Source: Gnetum montanum
Lineage: Eukaryota > Streptophyta > Gnetopsida > Gnetales > Gnetaceae
Assembly (NCBI GenBank): GCA_015680685.1
Contig: MNCI01036132.1
Span: 383,694-447,693, forward strand
Length of the DNA: 64,000 nt
Reading direction: 5' to 3'
Positions 1 through 14,500 of the stretch are shown in pieces (position 1 is the first letter of the stretch; the number at the start of each line of letters is the position of its first letter). Both the position numbers and the translations under genes were made by a program. The notes beneath the pieces are model-generated. The model saw nothing but the letters and a program-made list of their open reading frames with translations. It had not been told where the DNA came from and made no database searches.

Positions 1-1215
1 GTCCTTAGTTGATAGGTTAGCCTTAGGCGGAGTGGTAAGCCCCACATCAAGAACATAGGATGATTATGGGCCTTGCCCCCTCCTAATTCCTGGTGACCTC
101 CAACGACTTATTCCATCCTGAAGGTGCCCTTGACTCCTTTGTGGTCCCCCCAAAGGGGCTTGCGAATCAACATTCCTAGTTTGTTCCTTGGTTCCCTTCT
201 TATGCTTTTGTTTAACCTGCTGCCATCCTCCCACGTCCGCTGCATTTTGCTTCACTGAATGATTTGCCTTAGCATGCCTTGCTTTCTTGTTGACAGAGGC
301 CCCCATTGTGCCCAGATTCTTTGCTTTCCATGAGCAAACTCTCATACTCCACCATTATCCTCTCTTCCCCTGAGGGAAGGGCCAAGAATAAGTCTTGGAG
401 CAGGTCTTTTGGAGAGAGTGATCTCCAAACACAAAATCGGGCAAATCCCATCCTCTCCATAGTCCTTGTGGGTTTATCTAGTGTGATGAATTCCCTGAAA
501 TAAGATGCTAGAGACTGGAAAAACTCTGGCATCCACACCTCCCAAGGCATACTAGAAGTGCGAATCCAAACTAGAGCATGCAAGAAAAGATCTTTATCTT
601 GGTGTGCCCCCGCCCACCATGTAGTTAGGGTGAGGCCCCTCCCTCCATAAAACTAAGGACCCCCTCAGAAGGACGTGGTCGTTGTTCTCAGAATTGCAAA
701 AAACAAAAAGAATGAGCTCCTATGAGAGACTCCTCACCCCAAGATTGTCAAGCCCCCACGTGGTTACAGCCCATTTCCCAATGAGTTTGAGCTTGGGCCT
801 TGGCTCGCTTGACATGAAGCACCCAATAAGGCTCCTCTCCACAGTCCCCAAGGTTGCCAACGGCAACTAAGGCACCTCCAGCCTTATTGACCTACCACTT
901 CTCATGGATGCCCCAAAAAATCCTCGGGGACTGGAACTCCCATGTTTGTGCAAGCCCATTCCACCCCAAATCCTGCCTCTGTCCTAAAAACTGGCACGAG
1001 CGCCAGCAAGCCTGCTCCCAGCATCTGTCCCTCTCGTAGCCAAACTTGTCCCTCTTGCATTGGTGGCATCCTACCCCACCCTTGCTGTGGTCCCTCTGTT
1101 TGCAGTTCCTCCTTTTCATCTGCTGTGCTTTTCATGAAACATACAAAGGAGTCACTAAAAGCTGCTCCACAGGGACCATTCCGAATTCCAGCAACACAGG
1201 GTTAGTCTAATGCCT
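1..1215 (-). mobile_element. JL-1: LINE 5' part with ORF1 remnant, cut by window edge
   Basis: On the minus strand, 583-269 reads as a DUF4283-like segment (WIRTSSMPWEVWMPEFFQSL, then ARFCVWRSLSPKDLLQD, then LPSGEERIMVEYE), the part of L1-type ORF1 just before the zinc knuckle. The more N-terminal ORF1 part lies at about 1135-892. The 270-1 stretch is a low-complexity ORF1 tail. Several frame breaks show it is dead. ORF2 would lie left of the window. The 5' end near 1215 is estimated from where coding similarity stops. Confidence 0.7.
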
Positions 1216-2429
1216 TCTTTATTTTCTCATCCAAAGACACATTCGTTAGTGCCATCTATAAATGTGGCCTCTACACCAAACAGTGTAACAAAAAAATGAT
1301 ACACCGATAAACTTGTGATAGAGATAGAAACTTTATTTTATTTGGTAAAACTGTGAGTTGATCACAATTTGAGTTATTCAAAATTTTGAAATTGTGAGTT
1401 TATCATTACTATTGTGAATTGAAAATGTCAGTTGTTGCAGCTTGCGGTGGGGTTATGTCATTCACCGTGACTTGACCATGACTCATGTTGAAGAATGAGA
1501 ATCCAACCTCTTCAATTCTTCTTTAGATGAATTCTTTGATCTTTAGCTGACTTGGATATTGCTACAATAATTTAAAATTTATTTAAATTTCAAAGGAAAT
1601 CAGACATGTTTCATGTGATATTTTAATTTGGCAATGAAATTATTGCTAATTGTGTATTTTGGTGCTGGAAAATTGGTGCATATAATTGGGAGAGAATTTG
1701 TGCTTCACTTTCTTGAAATGAATTTCATGATACAGATGAGAGATCAAGGCCTTCTATATATAAAATTTGATAAGGGCCAAGTTACATCACTTGGGGCCAA
1801 TGTTGGTTGGGCCCAATCTTCAAGGAAAATGACTTTTTCTTTAGCATTTGTGGCTATTTCAATATACACTTGCCCATCAAATACTTTCATTTGATTTTTT
1901 CATTATAAATATCTTTTGGGCTTCCAACCCATATTTTCTGTCTTTTTGCCTATTATTTCCAACATATAATACATAGAAAACACAATATGAGGTTTGGAAT
2001 AACCTTGGGAATTAATTGTTTAATCAAACCACTCCTCATGCACCCCATTTTTTCTTGATTGGTAGTTGCTATGTTCACTTGAGTTCCATTTCCAAATAAA
2101 TGTTTCGGTTTCCTGTTGCTGTTACATGGGTGCCAATGTCTTTATGTTAAATAATTTTCATTTATAGATGTACTTGTGCTAGGCATATATGCATCGGAAA
2201 TGACAAGAAGGCCTAGTGCATTTTGTTTTAGAAGATCGAAATTTTATCCGGATGTTTGCAATATTTCGGATTCATTTCTTTAATGCTAGTTCTATAACGC
2301 CATCATTAAATTTGCTTGGTGATTCTGTTTTAGTGGCTTATTATTTTTACACGGATTGGTATTTATACCATTTTCTACTGTGTTTATAGAGTTCATTCAT
2401 ATTTAATTATTCCAAATATTTACTTTCAG
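1216..2429 (+). other. Intron sequence upstream of exon w1
   Basis: AT-rich, without any exon or element I can recognise. A short open frame at 1628-1894 has no recognisable domain. Confidence 0.6.
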
Positions 2430-2569
2430 GATGGGTTAATTCTTTATGCTAGAATACAGCTGAAACTGAGAGGCATTCTTGCCACTGGAGATGCAGCATT
2501 TGATCAGCTTTTAGATCTTGTAGTGAAAGAATTAGATCAAACCAGTAATACTAGTATCATTATCTTTAG
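2430..2569 (+). CDS. ATM: ATM exon w1
   Basis: First exon recognised in the window, between TTTCAG and AG|GTATTT. It is read in phase 0 and ends with two bases of an Arg codon. It encodes DGLILYARIQLKLRG and then DQLLDLVVKELDQ, a helical block typical of plant ATM. The upstream intron extends past the left edge or its exon is outside the window. Confidence 0.85.
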
Positions 2570-5500
2570 GTATTTATAACTTAATGTTCCTGCATGTATG
2601 TAATTGGTGTATTTTAAATGTTAATTTATTTGAAGTAATTAGAACGCCTATATGCAGGTATTATGATTGTGGGAAGGATGACAAACTACCTGTTGGAGTT
2701 CTATCAAGCTCTGTACATAATTTAATGGAGCTAGCAGCTGCTGTTTTATGCGAGGTTTGAGTTCTGGAGACTCTTTTAGTGGGTTTAATTTAAGGAACTG
2801 GGATAACAAACTGAATTTTATCTAGCATTCTGTAAAGTTGCTTAAGTAAAAAAACTTATAGTAATTATGATCTCTTTACATCTTGAAAACTTTAGGAGCA
2901 TTTATGTTTGATATATAAAAATAAAATACAGTAATGCCTTGGCTTCTTTCACTGGATATTGATTTACTCGTGACTCATGAGGAATTATAAATAGATGTCA
3001 TTAAGGATTAGCTTTCAGTAAAATGCTTTTGGAATAACATAAAAAGATGCAACCTTTACAGACATACTCAGATTTCGTTTTGCAAGGAAGGAAGTGTATT
3101 TCTACGTTTATTTTCTTTGATGCAGATGAAAGCATTAAAGTACATTATTTCTTTAGCTGTGATTAAAAAGTCGGGAAAACAATTTTTTTGCTTCTTAAAA
3201 AAGTTGAAAAATTTTAAAAGTTGGCAAAAATTCAGGAAAAACGTAGTGGAAAAAGGTGGCATGTTTAAAAAGGTAAAGGTTTAATATTGCACATCATATA
3301 AATATGCATAATAAACATAGAAAACACAATTAAAGACAAACTAAAAACATCTTAACAGAAAACATAATCAATATATAATGTTTCCGACTCTATTATTATA
3401 AGCTTAAACACTGTTAAAATTTATTTGTTTATAAAATCGTAATTAGACAAAGTCTTAAAAAGATAAAGCATATTACATTAATGCCTAATTGTAAAATGTT
3501 CATAATATATTAAACATAAAGCAACAAAGTAACCATGAATCAGATGCATCCATTGGTATGTTTGGTGTAGTTCCATCATTCTTTTTCTTCAATAAAATTG
3601 AGCTTATTGAATTGTGTTCTTTGGTGTCTACTCTAATACCTTCAAATGCTTCTGGATTGCTCCATTTCTAAATATTCATTCATGGTTATCAAAAGTTCCT
3701 TTTCAAAATTTACATTAAAAGATACATTAGCTCTTTTTAGCCATGTCATCTACATGTTCATTAGGAATGTAATCATCATCACTATCACTCACTGTCAGAG
3801 TCATTATATTCTACAAGATCAGTTGAAAAACCATCCTAATCATTAATTTATATATCATAAAACATTTGAGGCTTAGGAGAAAAAGAGCAAGCTTGTTAAT
3901 TAAATTTTGTTAATTTTAATTGAGATTTAGAAATTCTAAATTAATTTTTTCATCTGAAATAAATTTTAAATGTTTATTATATTTAAAAGACTTTTTTGAA
4001 AAAGTTGCTATTTTTTGCTACTTTTTCAAAAAAGGCACACTGAAATGGCTGACTTTTCATGATGAAAGTCAGCTGAAAAAGTTGCTATAATTAAAGGAGA
4101 CATGATAAAATTGCAAATAGATCAAGCTTTAGTTCTTGATAGAGGTAATGACTAAAGATAACTCATGTAGCTGATCCCATATTGCTGGACAAGGCTAGGA
4201 TGAGCATCTCATGTATTAGTTTGATTTCAATGCGTTTGGATTATATATGGATTTGAAATTGCTTTTGAATGTGTGCTCCACATGTGCTTCCTGCGCTCCC
4301 AAGCTGTGTAAAACATAGAAGGGTTTCTAATTTTCCAGTTTTATACTAATTTTTGATTTTTGCTGTATTGCTAACTAAACAGTAAATTTGAGAACGTCAT
4401 CTGCTTAAAAAATGTTAAACATCTTGCAACGATTAAAAGGAGCATATGGCTAAGGCTGTAAAATCCTGCTTGTGTTGTGTTACCAGCCTTCCCTTAAGTT
4501 ATATTTTTTGTCATCTAAATTTTTTTTCTTAATGGAATATTAAAACAGGCATTTGCTTTTGTTAGACAGTCACAATAGCTAAGAATTTAAATTTCTTAAT
4601 TGAAGGTATTCAATAATTTCTTTATCTTTAATTAGGGTAATTTATACATGCCTGAATCATGATGTTATTGATGGTCAGTACATGTTTTTCAAACCTCTTA
4701 TATTCTTTTTCATTTTCTTATGAAAATAAGGTAATTAATTGAAGGCATTACCATTAATATTTGAGGTTTTCTTTCTGTTGAAGTTTGTTTCATTATTGCA
4801 GCGTTCAAAAAATGATAGGGTATCATCTACTCCAAAGCGAATAAAGAAGGATAGCATTAATTCTATTATTATGGATCGTCTTACTAATGCAAAATGTGCA
4901 TGGTAAAACCTTAATACTGAATCTAGATTTGTTCATTTATTTTCTTTAATTGTGTTGTAAGTAATTGATGTTTCCATTTTTTTCTTTGAGAAAAGGTTGG
5001 GCTATATAATAATACAGAAAATTTACAAGCAAACAACGAAGGGGAGAGAGACCCCCATGTAAATGTTAGAGGTTGGCAGTGAAATAAGCTCCCTTTGAGC
5101 TTCGGAGTCGATTTGAGCCAGCATGAGTTGTCCACGAGTTGTAGGTAGGCCATTGTTTGCAATGCCACGAGTCATGGTGGCTGACCATGGGTTGTGGTCA
5201 ATTTGTGCTGTTGTACCACGAACCTTGAACCTGCCACGAACCTGCCATGGGTTGTGGTTTGACAGAAACAGGGATAAAATGAACACTATGAATACCACAA
5301 GTTGGCCATGAGTTATTGTCAGGTTGTGGTGAATATTTTGGCCTCCGTGGTACCTCATTGTACTTGAAATTTGTTCCACGAGTGGGCCATGAGTCATGGG
5401 ACTATTGAAAAAACATGCCACGAGTAGACCACAAGTTGTGGTAAGGTCATGGTTGCTCATCACAGGTCACAGTGAGGTTGTGGTCTCCTGGAAATGCCTC

Positions 5501-8500
5501 TGTGTTTACCATGAGTCATGGTGAGTTTGTGGTGAAGTTGTCGTCCTATTGGAAACAGAGAATGGTGTTAAAACAAACTTTTGAACACAATCTAAGCAAA
5601 TTTGAGGCTGAAAACTTGGAAAAAAAGACTAGAACTATGTTTGACAATGTCCAAACATGGTGAACCAAGCTTGAATTAGAAAATAAACATCATTTAAGCC
5701 TTGAATTCAGCATATGTGTGAAAAATGCACTAAAGCACCATAACCTCATAAATCCACAATTAAATGGCTTCAAATGCCTTTAGAAACATGAGACAAACAT
5801 GAGGAAAGGCTTTCTGCTAATGACTTGCTGGATGGGGATTATGATAGGGGAGGAATCTTCCCCTCATATCTCCATCTAGAATATTTGTAAAGCTTGTGTA
5901 ATTTTGTGGGGCTCATATACCATATCCTTCCCCTTGTTGATTTCTAAGCCAACATGCTTAGCCATCTTACCAAGAGCTTTATTCATTGCTTTAGCTTGCG
6001 GCACAACAGCGTGCGAAAACAAAATCATGTCATTAGCATAGTGTTCTACTAAACACTCCACCCTTGTGATTTCCAGACCTCTATCGCCTTCCATTTTACA
6101 TTATGATTGCATCATGTGCATTGGTATAATAAAAAGATAAGGGGACAATGGGTCCCCTTGTCCTAACCCATGGTGAGGGGAGTAAAACCCCCAGAGCTTC
6201 CCATCAATATCAAAGGAATATGCACCAAAAGCTTGCAAGTGGATTCACAAATCAACAAATTTTAGATGGAATCCCTTGCGTAGCATTATTTCTCTCAGAG
6301 CTAGCTAGCTAACAATATTGTAAGCTTTTGTAATATCTAGTTTGAGACACATACTTGGGTATTTGGCCACCTGGAGGGAGTATAGAACCTCTTGCATCAG
6401 AATAACTTGATCCTAGAGAAATCGTCCTTTGATAAAGCTAGCTTGATGCCCCCCACACCCCCCACCTCCCACAGGGAAAGGCATTAGTGGGGCCATCCAC
6501 CTAACCAACACTTTACTAAATAGGCGAAGTAAAATGTGGTGGACCCCAATGGTTCTAAACTGTGATGGGTTAGTGGGGTTTGCCATCTTGGGGATAAACA
6601 TGATTTTGGAATAATTAATCTCATGATGAACCCGTTGTCAGCATAGCATTAGGTTAAAAACATCCAACACATTCCTTCATAATATATCAGCGAACTCCCT
6701 AAAGAATTCAATAGGCCATTCATCAGGTCTAGGAGCTTTAGTAGCTTTAAGACATGTCATGGCCACTTCCAACTTGGACTAGGTGAATGGTTCAAGCAAC
6801 TTTCTGTTCTCATCCGCACTAGTCATTGTTTGGACTGGGATAGGTAGGAGGAGAGTCTCCTTGCTATGCCAGGTATTTGCCCAATAGGTGTGCATTACTT
6901 GAGCAATGTCATGGGTTTTATAAAGAGTGTTATCCTCATTCACTAGATTGTGGATTCTTTTGGATTGGTTATTGGATTTTGCTGCTGCAAAGAAGAAGTG
7001 CATATTTCTGTCCCCCCTCCTTCAGCCATCTGATTTGTGAGTGTTGTCTCCAATACATCTCTTCTTCAGTTGACAACACCTGAAGCTCCTTTAGCACATC
7101 CTTCTTTGCTTCTTCCAAGGATTCATCGAGCTCTTGGTTGGCCTGGATATTAGCTAATCTTCTTTGCAAAGCCGTCCTATTGCCCTGAAAGGAAAATTTC
7201 TCCTTAACCTTCTTGGAACTAATTGCCATCTTAAGCTTGCTGAGCCCGTGCTTAAGAAAGTCACTGGGATCCACTTGGGCCGAATAGTTAGCCCAGATAT
7301 CCATAACCAATGGCCGTAGCCATGGTTTGGACAGCCATGATTGCTCGAAATAGAAAGGAGTGGTTGCTTGGTGTGACACATTTCCCACCTAGCACAACAG
7401 TGAGCAATGATTTGAGGCTTGTCTTTCCTTCCTAGAATCTTGGACATCATAGTTCATTAGAATATTTGTGTTGATCTAAACTCTGTTAATTTTGGACATT
7501 ACCTAGTCCTGCCCTTAGCACCTAATGCCCCATGTGAAGAGGCAATATTTGATTTCCATGTAACTATGTCATGGAAGTGGAGATAATGTAAGAATTGTTG
7601 ATTGCTAGGGGGGTCACCCCATACTTCTTCCACCCATAGAGCCACTAGTTGAAGTCACCAATCAAGATCCATTGTCGTCGATTTGGAACTAGTAGTGAGA
7701 CTTGCATGAGCTCCCCCAAACATGCCTCAGAGTCCTCAGGCCCATCAAAATCAGTAAGCTAGATTCTTGTCGGCACCACGAACATGGTCATGCTCCATAT
7801 GTAGGAATCCAGTAAATCAAATGGCAGCCATGAGAGAGTGGCTAGGCCACCTGCCTTGCCTTGACTAGTGACAAACTGTGCTTGCTATCCAAGCCAACAT
7901 AGTAAGTGAGATTCTCTATGTTGCATTTTTGTCTCATGTAGACACACCACATTATAGTCTTCTCTACGCACAATGTCTTTCAAGGTATTTCTTTTATAGG
8001 GTGTACCTTTACCCTTGCAATTCCAAGACAGGATTTTCATGGGCTACATGTAGACCATTTTCTGTATACCTCTTTCAAGGTATTTTGTGATCCTAGGTCA
8101 ATCTCTAGTTGTCTCTTTTTGCTATGGGTGATCAGTCCTAGTGGCTGCCCAACCTTCCTTGACTCTGGTGTGACAAGAAACCCGTTGCTTGTGTCTGTGG
8201 CAGCCTTGAAACATCTGCTATTTTTGGCATTGTGGACCCTTGTACCACAAACACCCAATCCCTCAGTGGGGGAAGCTTGCCCCCTTTGTCCTCTAGGGCT
8301 AGCCATAGGGTCTAGAGTCCCCATGCCCCTAAATAGTGGGTGAGCCTAGCGTCACACCCCTTGATGACTTTGGAGTGGGTGGAGAACAATTGGCATGGGA
8401 CTAGGCAAGGTGCACCCATGCCACCCCACCACTGTCCACCCATCCATGTTCTTTGGTTTGGGTGTTGCAGCTTCAGATATGACCCAACATGTTGCTATTT

Positions 8501-11500
8501 GATGATTGCCCTTGCCGCAGATGGCACAATGGGGTCCAGTAGCTGGTTGATCCACAAGGGGGTTTATTGGTCGGAATATTCTCGTACTCAACAAACATTT
8601 TTTCTTCACGAGAGGGAAGGTCGAAGACCACCTCCTGTACAAGGTCCTCGGATGAAAGCGACCACCAAACATAGAACATGTCAATTGTGTTCACCTTGAG
8701 TAGTAGAAGATGGGCAACATGTATTGCAGAACAAATTTTTTTAGAAGAAGATGAGAAATCTCTAGTTAGTCTTTCTATGAGCTATTCAAGCTACTAGTGT
8801 TAGTTTTAGGGAATCAGATAGAAGACATGTTCAAGTTACATGAATATTGGGTATATCTATTGTACTTAGGATTTATTCCTACTGATGTATATTGTACAAG
8901 TTGATTTGTTTGATAGATCCTTTGGGTCTACACAGACTTGATAAAATATCAGTTTAAGACATGGCTTCTTTGTATTGGTGGTATTTATTAAAATGTTGAT
9001 GCTTGTTAAACATGGAATACATTTCTCTTTTTTTTCTTGAAGATGTTTAATTGTCTTTAATCCAGTGAGATAATAAATTTTGTATTTTGTTGCCTTAATA
9101 TACATCTTTTTACAGGTGTCATGCCCTTTGTGTCTTAATTCATAATTATTCCTCTGATCTTCCAAAGTCGTTCATCCTTGATTGGCTACATGTCATATCT
9201 ACTAATATTTATAGGTGGGGGGTTTCTTTCCTTTTTTTTTTCCCAAATTTTCAAGGTTAGGCAACATCAGCAGAGTAGGTTATAGTTTAAATGAAATAAG
9301 CTATGACTGAAATCCTCTTTTGTTTTGTTTCGTTTTCTTTTTTTAATAAAAATCATGCAGGATCCTTGAAGATGGAGTAAATGCACACAGTTATGATGGT
9401 CCTTTATGGATTTTAAGGTTGTTTTATCTTCAAAAACTTTCTTCACGTGATTTTAGGAATTTTTTTTAGCTTGAATATGTGTGATATTCTACCATGATCC
9501 ATGTTTATTAATTTTGATGTGAAAGATGACATTTGATTATATGTATTTCTGTTTTATGCAGGTGCTTAGATGAATTATGTTTAAAATGGCCATCAGCTAT
9601 CGGTACAGAACAATCAGACGCTTCTGAAATATGTTATCAGGTGCTAGTTTTATTTTTTCTTATTGAAATGCTTAGTATTTGTCAGTTTTCACGACAGTTT
9701 CAATTATGAGATGTTTTAATTCATTTTGTTTCGTGTATGTTGATAAAATTTATTCAAAAATGTAAACTTCATAATAACCACATGAGCTGATGGATATTCT
9801 TGTTAGATAAGCGAGACAAAATAACCTTGTCTGTTTGATCTTTAAAGATTAATTGCTAGGCAACATTTTCTATGAATAGAACTGACAGTGGTCAGATCTG
9901 ATGTGTGCTGCACATGAAGATGTTTGCAGAGGATCAAGGATAACCTTCGAAATAGTGAAGCTGTTCAACTCAAGATAGTACACATCTGCTGTTGGGTGGG
10001 CATTACCTTGGTCTTATGGCACCATGTTATCAAGAGAGAGCCGAAATCTATCACCTATAGTATTTAATGAATTTATTTTTTTCTTAAACTGTTCTGTGTT
10101 GTACAAGATTTCTCAAATGCTCAAGCATCGACACAAGGATTTTTAGGCTTGGAGAATTGGACAGCTTTAGAAGCACATCACACAACCATGTGCAAGGTCC
10201 ATGAAACTATTTTGTCCATATTAGAAATGACAGATGATGGACAAGTTATTAGGGTCTATAAGTTATTTTAAATAAGTTATATAAGCCAAGGGGAGGAGGC
10301 ATGGTTTGGAATAATGAGATACTCGATTTTTAGTAGTAATGCTTGGTTTTGAGGGTGGGTGCGTGTAGGATTCCTCATAGCCAACCTCTAAACTTTCATT
10401 GCCTTGTTTTTGGCTAACCTCTTAGAACATGGGCCTAAGCTTAATGTAACCCAATATTATGGTGGATTGATTACAAGGCTCCTTCCCTTGTTGATTTGAA
10501 CAACTTCCCTTGTTGAGTTGAACATGTTGCTGATAGGATGTGGCTTTTTCACTTTTTATAATTGTAAGGATTGATGCATCAATAGCATAGGTGGCGAAGC
10601 TGGCTTAGAGGGAGGAATGTCTCCTATGGGATGCCAAATGGCAGGCATGAGAAGAGGAGTTCTAGTGGTTGATGGCTCGGGCGGAGATGAGGTTCGTTGA
10701 GATGGAACGTGAATCCAAAAGATGGTGGGACCTAAAGGCGGCAAAGGGTACTGGGCGATGGATGATGAATTGCACTTGCAGATACGTGCAAAGTTGCAAC
10801 AGGAAAAGCAGCAGAGGGTAGTGTGAGAGCAAGTAGAACAGGAGCAACGAGAATGTGATTAGAGGGAAGCTGAAGAGATGCAAAGGCAATAGGATTGTGC
10901 ACATGAACAAAACACGTGGCGTTGGCTCCAAAACGAGAGATGCCCACATGTAATTATGGATATTAATTGTAATACCTCTTGGCTGGCTCTACGTAGACAC
11001 ATTAGGAGGATTGCTGTGTGCCTTCACCTTGATGGATTCGGTGAAGAGGCAGAGTGTGCTTGGAAGGAGAAGGCCTTTAAAGATTTACAACAGGCGGTGG
11101 CTTTTGTGGACATGGAAAGGCACTGGGTTGCCCTTGAGGCCATTCATGCCCAAGAGCATGCAACCTGCCATTGTCTAAGAGTTCCCAAACGACTGTAGGC
11201 TTTTGTTGATTGTTAATGGATAGGAAGGGTAGCCCACTTTCTGGGTGTGATTTTTGGGGGTTCTCTGTTTCTCTTGTTTTTGTCTCTATCTTAATGTTAG
11301 TTTTGGGTTTGGTCCTCCAAGAAAAGGGGAATTTTGGTGATGAGTCTAGGTCCTGACCATTCCACTGTTGAGTGGATTGGTTGTTTGTTTTAATCTTGTT
11401 AGATTTTCCAGGGGTATGGGGGTTTTGTTCCTCCCCTCCCCTACTACACCCTCCAACCACTTTTTTTTTAAATAAAAAATTAAAAAAAAAACAATTTTGA

Positions 11501-14500
11501 CTTTGACTTAAGAAGCTAGAAAATGTCAAACATTTGCATGACTCACTTGCTTCAAGAACAAGCAGCATCAATGGATGTGGTTGGATGTAATGCTAGTCCT
11601 CTACTATGTTTTTGCCAATAAGATTTTTTAACTTATAAAATGCTTCATGCAATGGTTATAAGTCTTTCTTTTGCCAAATAAGAAACCGATGTTGCCAAAT
11701 AAGAAAGCGATCTTGCCAAATAAGAAAGCGATGTTGCCGGGTGTGGATGGTGGAGACAATCTTGGCGGCAGTAGTGGGACTGGACACTGTAGTGTGGTTG
11801 GCCTACCCGGTGGAGATGATGGTGGTGGAAGTTATAGCAGCAGATTTGATTGGACTTTTGGGGAAGCGAGAATTGTAGCTAGCTCAGATGCGGTGGGCTA
11901 TTGTCCTAAGGACAGAGGCATTAAGGCTTGTTCTCGGCATGAGGGCACCATGCACTTGCAGGTTCGATGCCCACCTAGTGAGGGTGTTCGGACCATGGAA
12001 CCGAGCCTTATTGGCAAGTTTATCTCTATAGGCGCACGACCCAGGCTTGACCTTAGTAGGAAATGGGTCGCAGCGAGTTGGATTTTGGAGGGAGTTGAGG
12101 TTTGTAGTTTGTTTGAAGAGTTGCTGCTCTTTGTCTTTTGCTCAGCCACTAATTGGGATAGAGTTCTCTTGCTGGTGCATGGTTTTATGAGGCTTGAAGC
12201 TTGGCCCTTATGTTGTGGTGTCTTGGTGCCCACAAAGACGTTGATATCTTCTCTTGGGCACTGGTATGGATCTAGGTATCCGGTATTTGCTGGGAGTTAT
12301 GGACTGTGGGCTTCTTAAAAACCATAGTAGGGTTCTTTGGTGAGTTCATCACTTTCGATCGATTCACAGAATCGAAGGAAAGAATGGGATATGCTTGTTT
12401 TTGTTTGGAGGTTGCTAGGATTCAAGGACTTAGTGTAAGAAGTGGTCCTAGATCTTCTGGCTGGGGAATACATGCTCTGTGTTGAGTATGAGAATCTTCC
12501 CAATAACAAACCTTCGATAGGAAGCATGGTCATTGGTGCTCAATGCACGACTTGTGGAAAGGCCAACCACTTGGCAGTGGTCAATCAGGTTTGCACCAAG
12601 GCCCTAGCATCTTGAAAGGAAGGGGATGGATGGATGTTGGTGGGTCAACGTGCGTGGCCTGTGTTAGAAGTTCATGCATTTGCTCGAGAGCAACTGCAAT
12701 CATTGAAAATCACCTTCCGAAAACTGCCTATGAACCTTGATAGGGTTGGGGTTGGCCTACCCCCACTAGGGGATTGGAGTGCAGTTGTTAGGGGCTCATT
12801 AGTTCCCAAAATGATAGAGATTTTGGAGGCTGCTAAGGCGGCGTAGGGAGCTAGGTTTATGGCGGTGGTGGCTTCTCCCTCCATAGGCATCATAAACAAA
12901 GTGAATCAACTTACCAATGCTCTTACTTTGCAGACACTTGATGGGCTCTAGCACATCCAGCTCCGGTGAATTTAAATAGAGACTCCTTAGCGACGATAGT
13001 AGTGTGGGTCTTGTGGAGAATGTTCAACAACCTGATTTTTTGATTACTATTGCTTCCTCTGCTGACACAATTTGTAGCGCAGGGAGTCAAACTACGACAT
13101 GAGGCATCCGCAACAATGGGTAGAATGATGATGTTTGAACCACCATGCTCAATATTCCAAAGGAACTAGGAACTGTGGTGGCTTGTGCAACGCATTTGTT
13201 GGGCAGACGTTCTTGTGTTGCTGGAGTTGGAGCCAAACAATGTAGATGAGTCTTTCTTTTGCAATTTGAATGTGCATTCCATAACTTTCAAGGGTGTGCC
13301 CATCTTGCTTACTGAGGCATTGTTGGCTAGCTTGCTTGGGGTCCTAGCCATGGGGGAAGTTATCCTCCCTTTTGGTCACAGTTTGCAAGATGCAGAAGGT
13401 TTCTTCCCTAGCCTCATGTCCAAAATTGGGAGTGGACAAGTTCCTAAATTGGCTCTGCCACAGTCGTCACAATAGGCAGCAGAGTTGGTGAATTGATTTT
13501 TCATTCAATCAGGTAATGTTTGGAAGTTGGAAGGTGTTCACTTCTCGTTTCTAAAATGCTTGAGGCTTGGCCGTAGTGTCAATCTTCTTTGTTTCTTCCT
13601 TGTGGTGCTTCAGTAGCAAAGATGGGGCTGCCACTTAGGCCTACTCTTGGTTCTCTAGAGGGCGGTGCAACCAGTTGGCCCAAGGTGGCCGAGACTTGAG
13701 CCGCATGTTGTCTACAACCGATGGTCGATGATGGAGGGGGTGTTCTTGGACAACATGCCTAGGAATTGTAGATGTAGGAAGAGGGCCATAGGTTAGGGGC
13801 GTAGCTTGCTGGGATCCAGGAGGTTTCATTGCTCACCTTCCTTGGAGGGGGCAATCCAACATTGCTGCCAACACTTGAGATGGAATTGCGGAAAGTTGTG
13901 GAGGTGATGGAGAAGGCCATGATGATGGCTGCTGAAAAGGCGACGGTTGAGGCAAAGGCAAAGGTTGTGGCAGAGGCATTGGCTATGGTTGTGAAGAAAG
14001 CAGCTGAGGAAGTGGCGGAGCAGGCCTTCCAGGAAGAACGACTCATTTGGGAAGCAAAGTGGCAACCAGGGAAGAGGAATTTCAGCGTATGACGACTTTG
14101 GCCAAGAGCTAGTATTCTGAATGGGAGCGTGACGCTAGAAGACGCTGGGACTTGAGGGTGTCACAAACTAGCGCTATGGTGGAGGATGATCTATGTGGGC
14201 AAATTTGTGTGGAGTTGCTACAGGCAGAACAACAATGGTTAGCGTAAGAATTAACTAAAGAAGAGCAGTGTGAGCGAGACCAATGAGAAGTTAAGGAGCT
14301 ACAATAGCAACAAGATGGTGCTTATGAGTAGAATGCATGATGGTGGCTCGAGGTCAGAAAATGTCCATACATTGTTATGGATATTAATTCCAATACACTC
14401 TGGTTGGCTTTGCGTAGACACATGAGAAGAATCGTTGTGAAGCTCCATCCGGATGTGATTGACACTGTGGAGGAACGTGTCTGGAAGGAGGAAGCATTTA

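Larger units (their letters stand above)
4977..8700 (-). mobile_element. JL-2: antisense LINE, ORF1 end plus endonuclease plus RT, decayed
   Basis: The left end carries the antisense family 3' terminus (poly-T, then GAGAAAAGGTTGGG, at 4977-5000) and the 3' hairpin at 5041-5056. On the minus strand, in element order: ORF1 zinc-knuckle region (about 8700-8350), ORF1 tail EIDLGSQNTLKEVY (about 8090), APE endonuclease from about 8040 (MKILSWNCKG, CLHETK, IGDFN), linker and RT down to 5876. The RT catalytic box is YAND rather than YADD, and there are many stops. The C-terminal extension and J domain are missing; their place (5060-5840) is taken by an unrelated repeat. It lies in the w3-w4 intron. 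Confidence 0.82.

Noticed and set aside
1628-1894. 88-codon plus-strand open frame in the intron before w1
   Set aside because: AT-rich intron composition, no domain, no fit with the ATM sequence and no splice context linking it to w1.
5105-5530. Possible CRISPR-like array because of repeated short words
   Set aside because: The repeats are degenerate, irregularly spaced and partly overlapping in plant nuclear DNA; no direct-repeat/spacer pattern.
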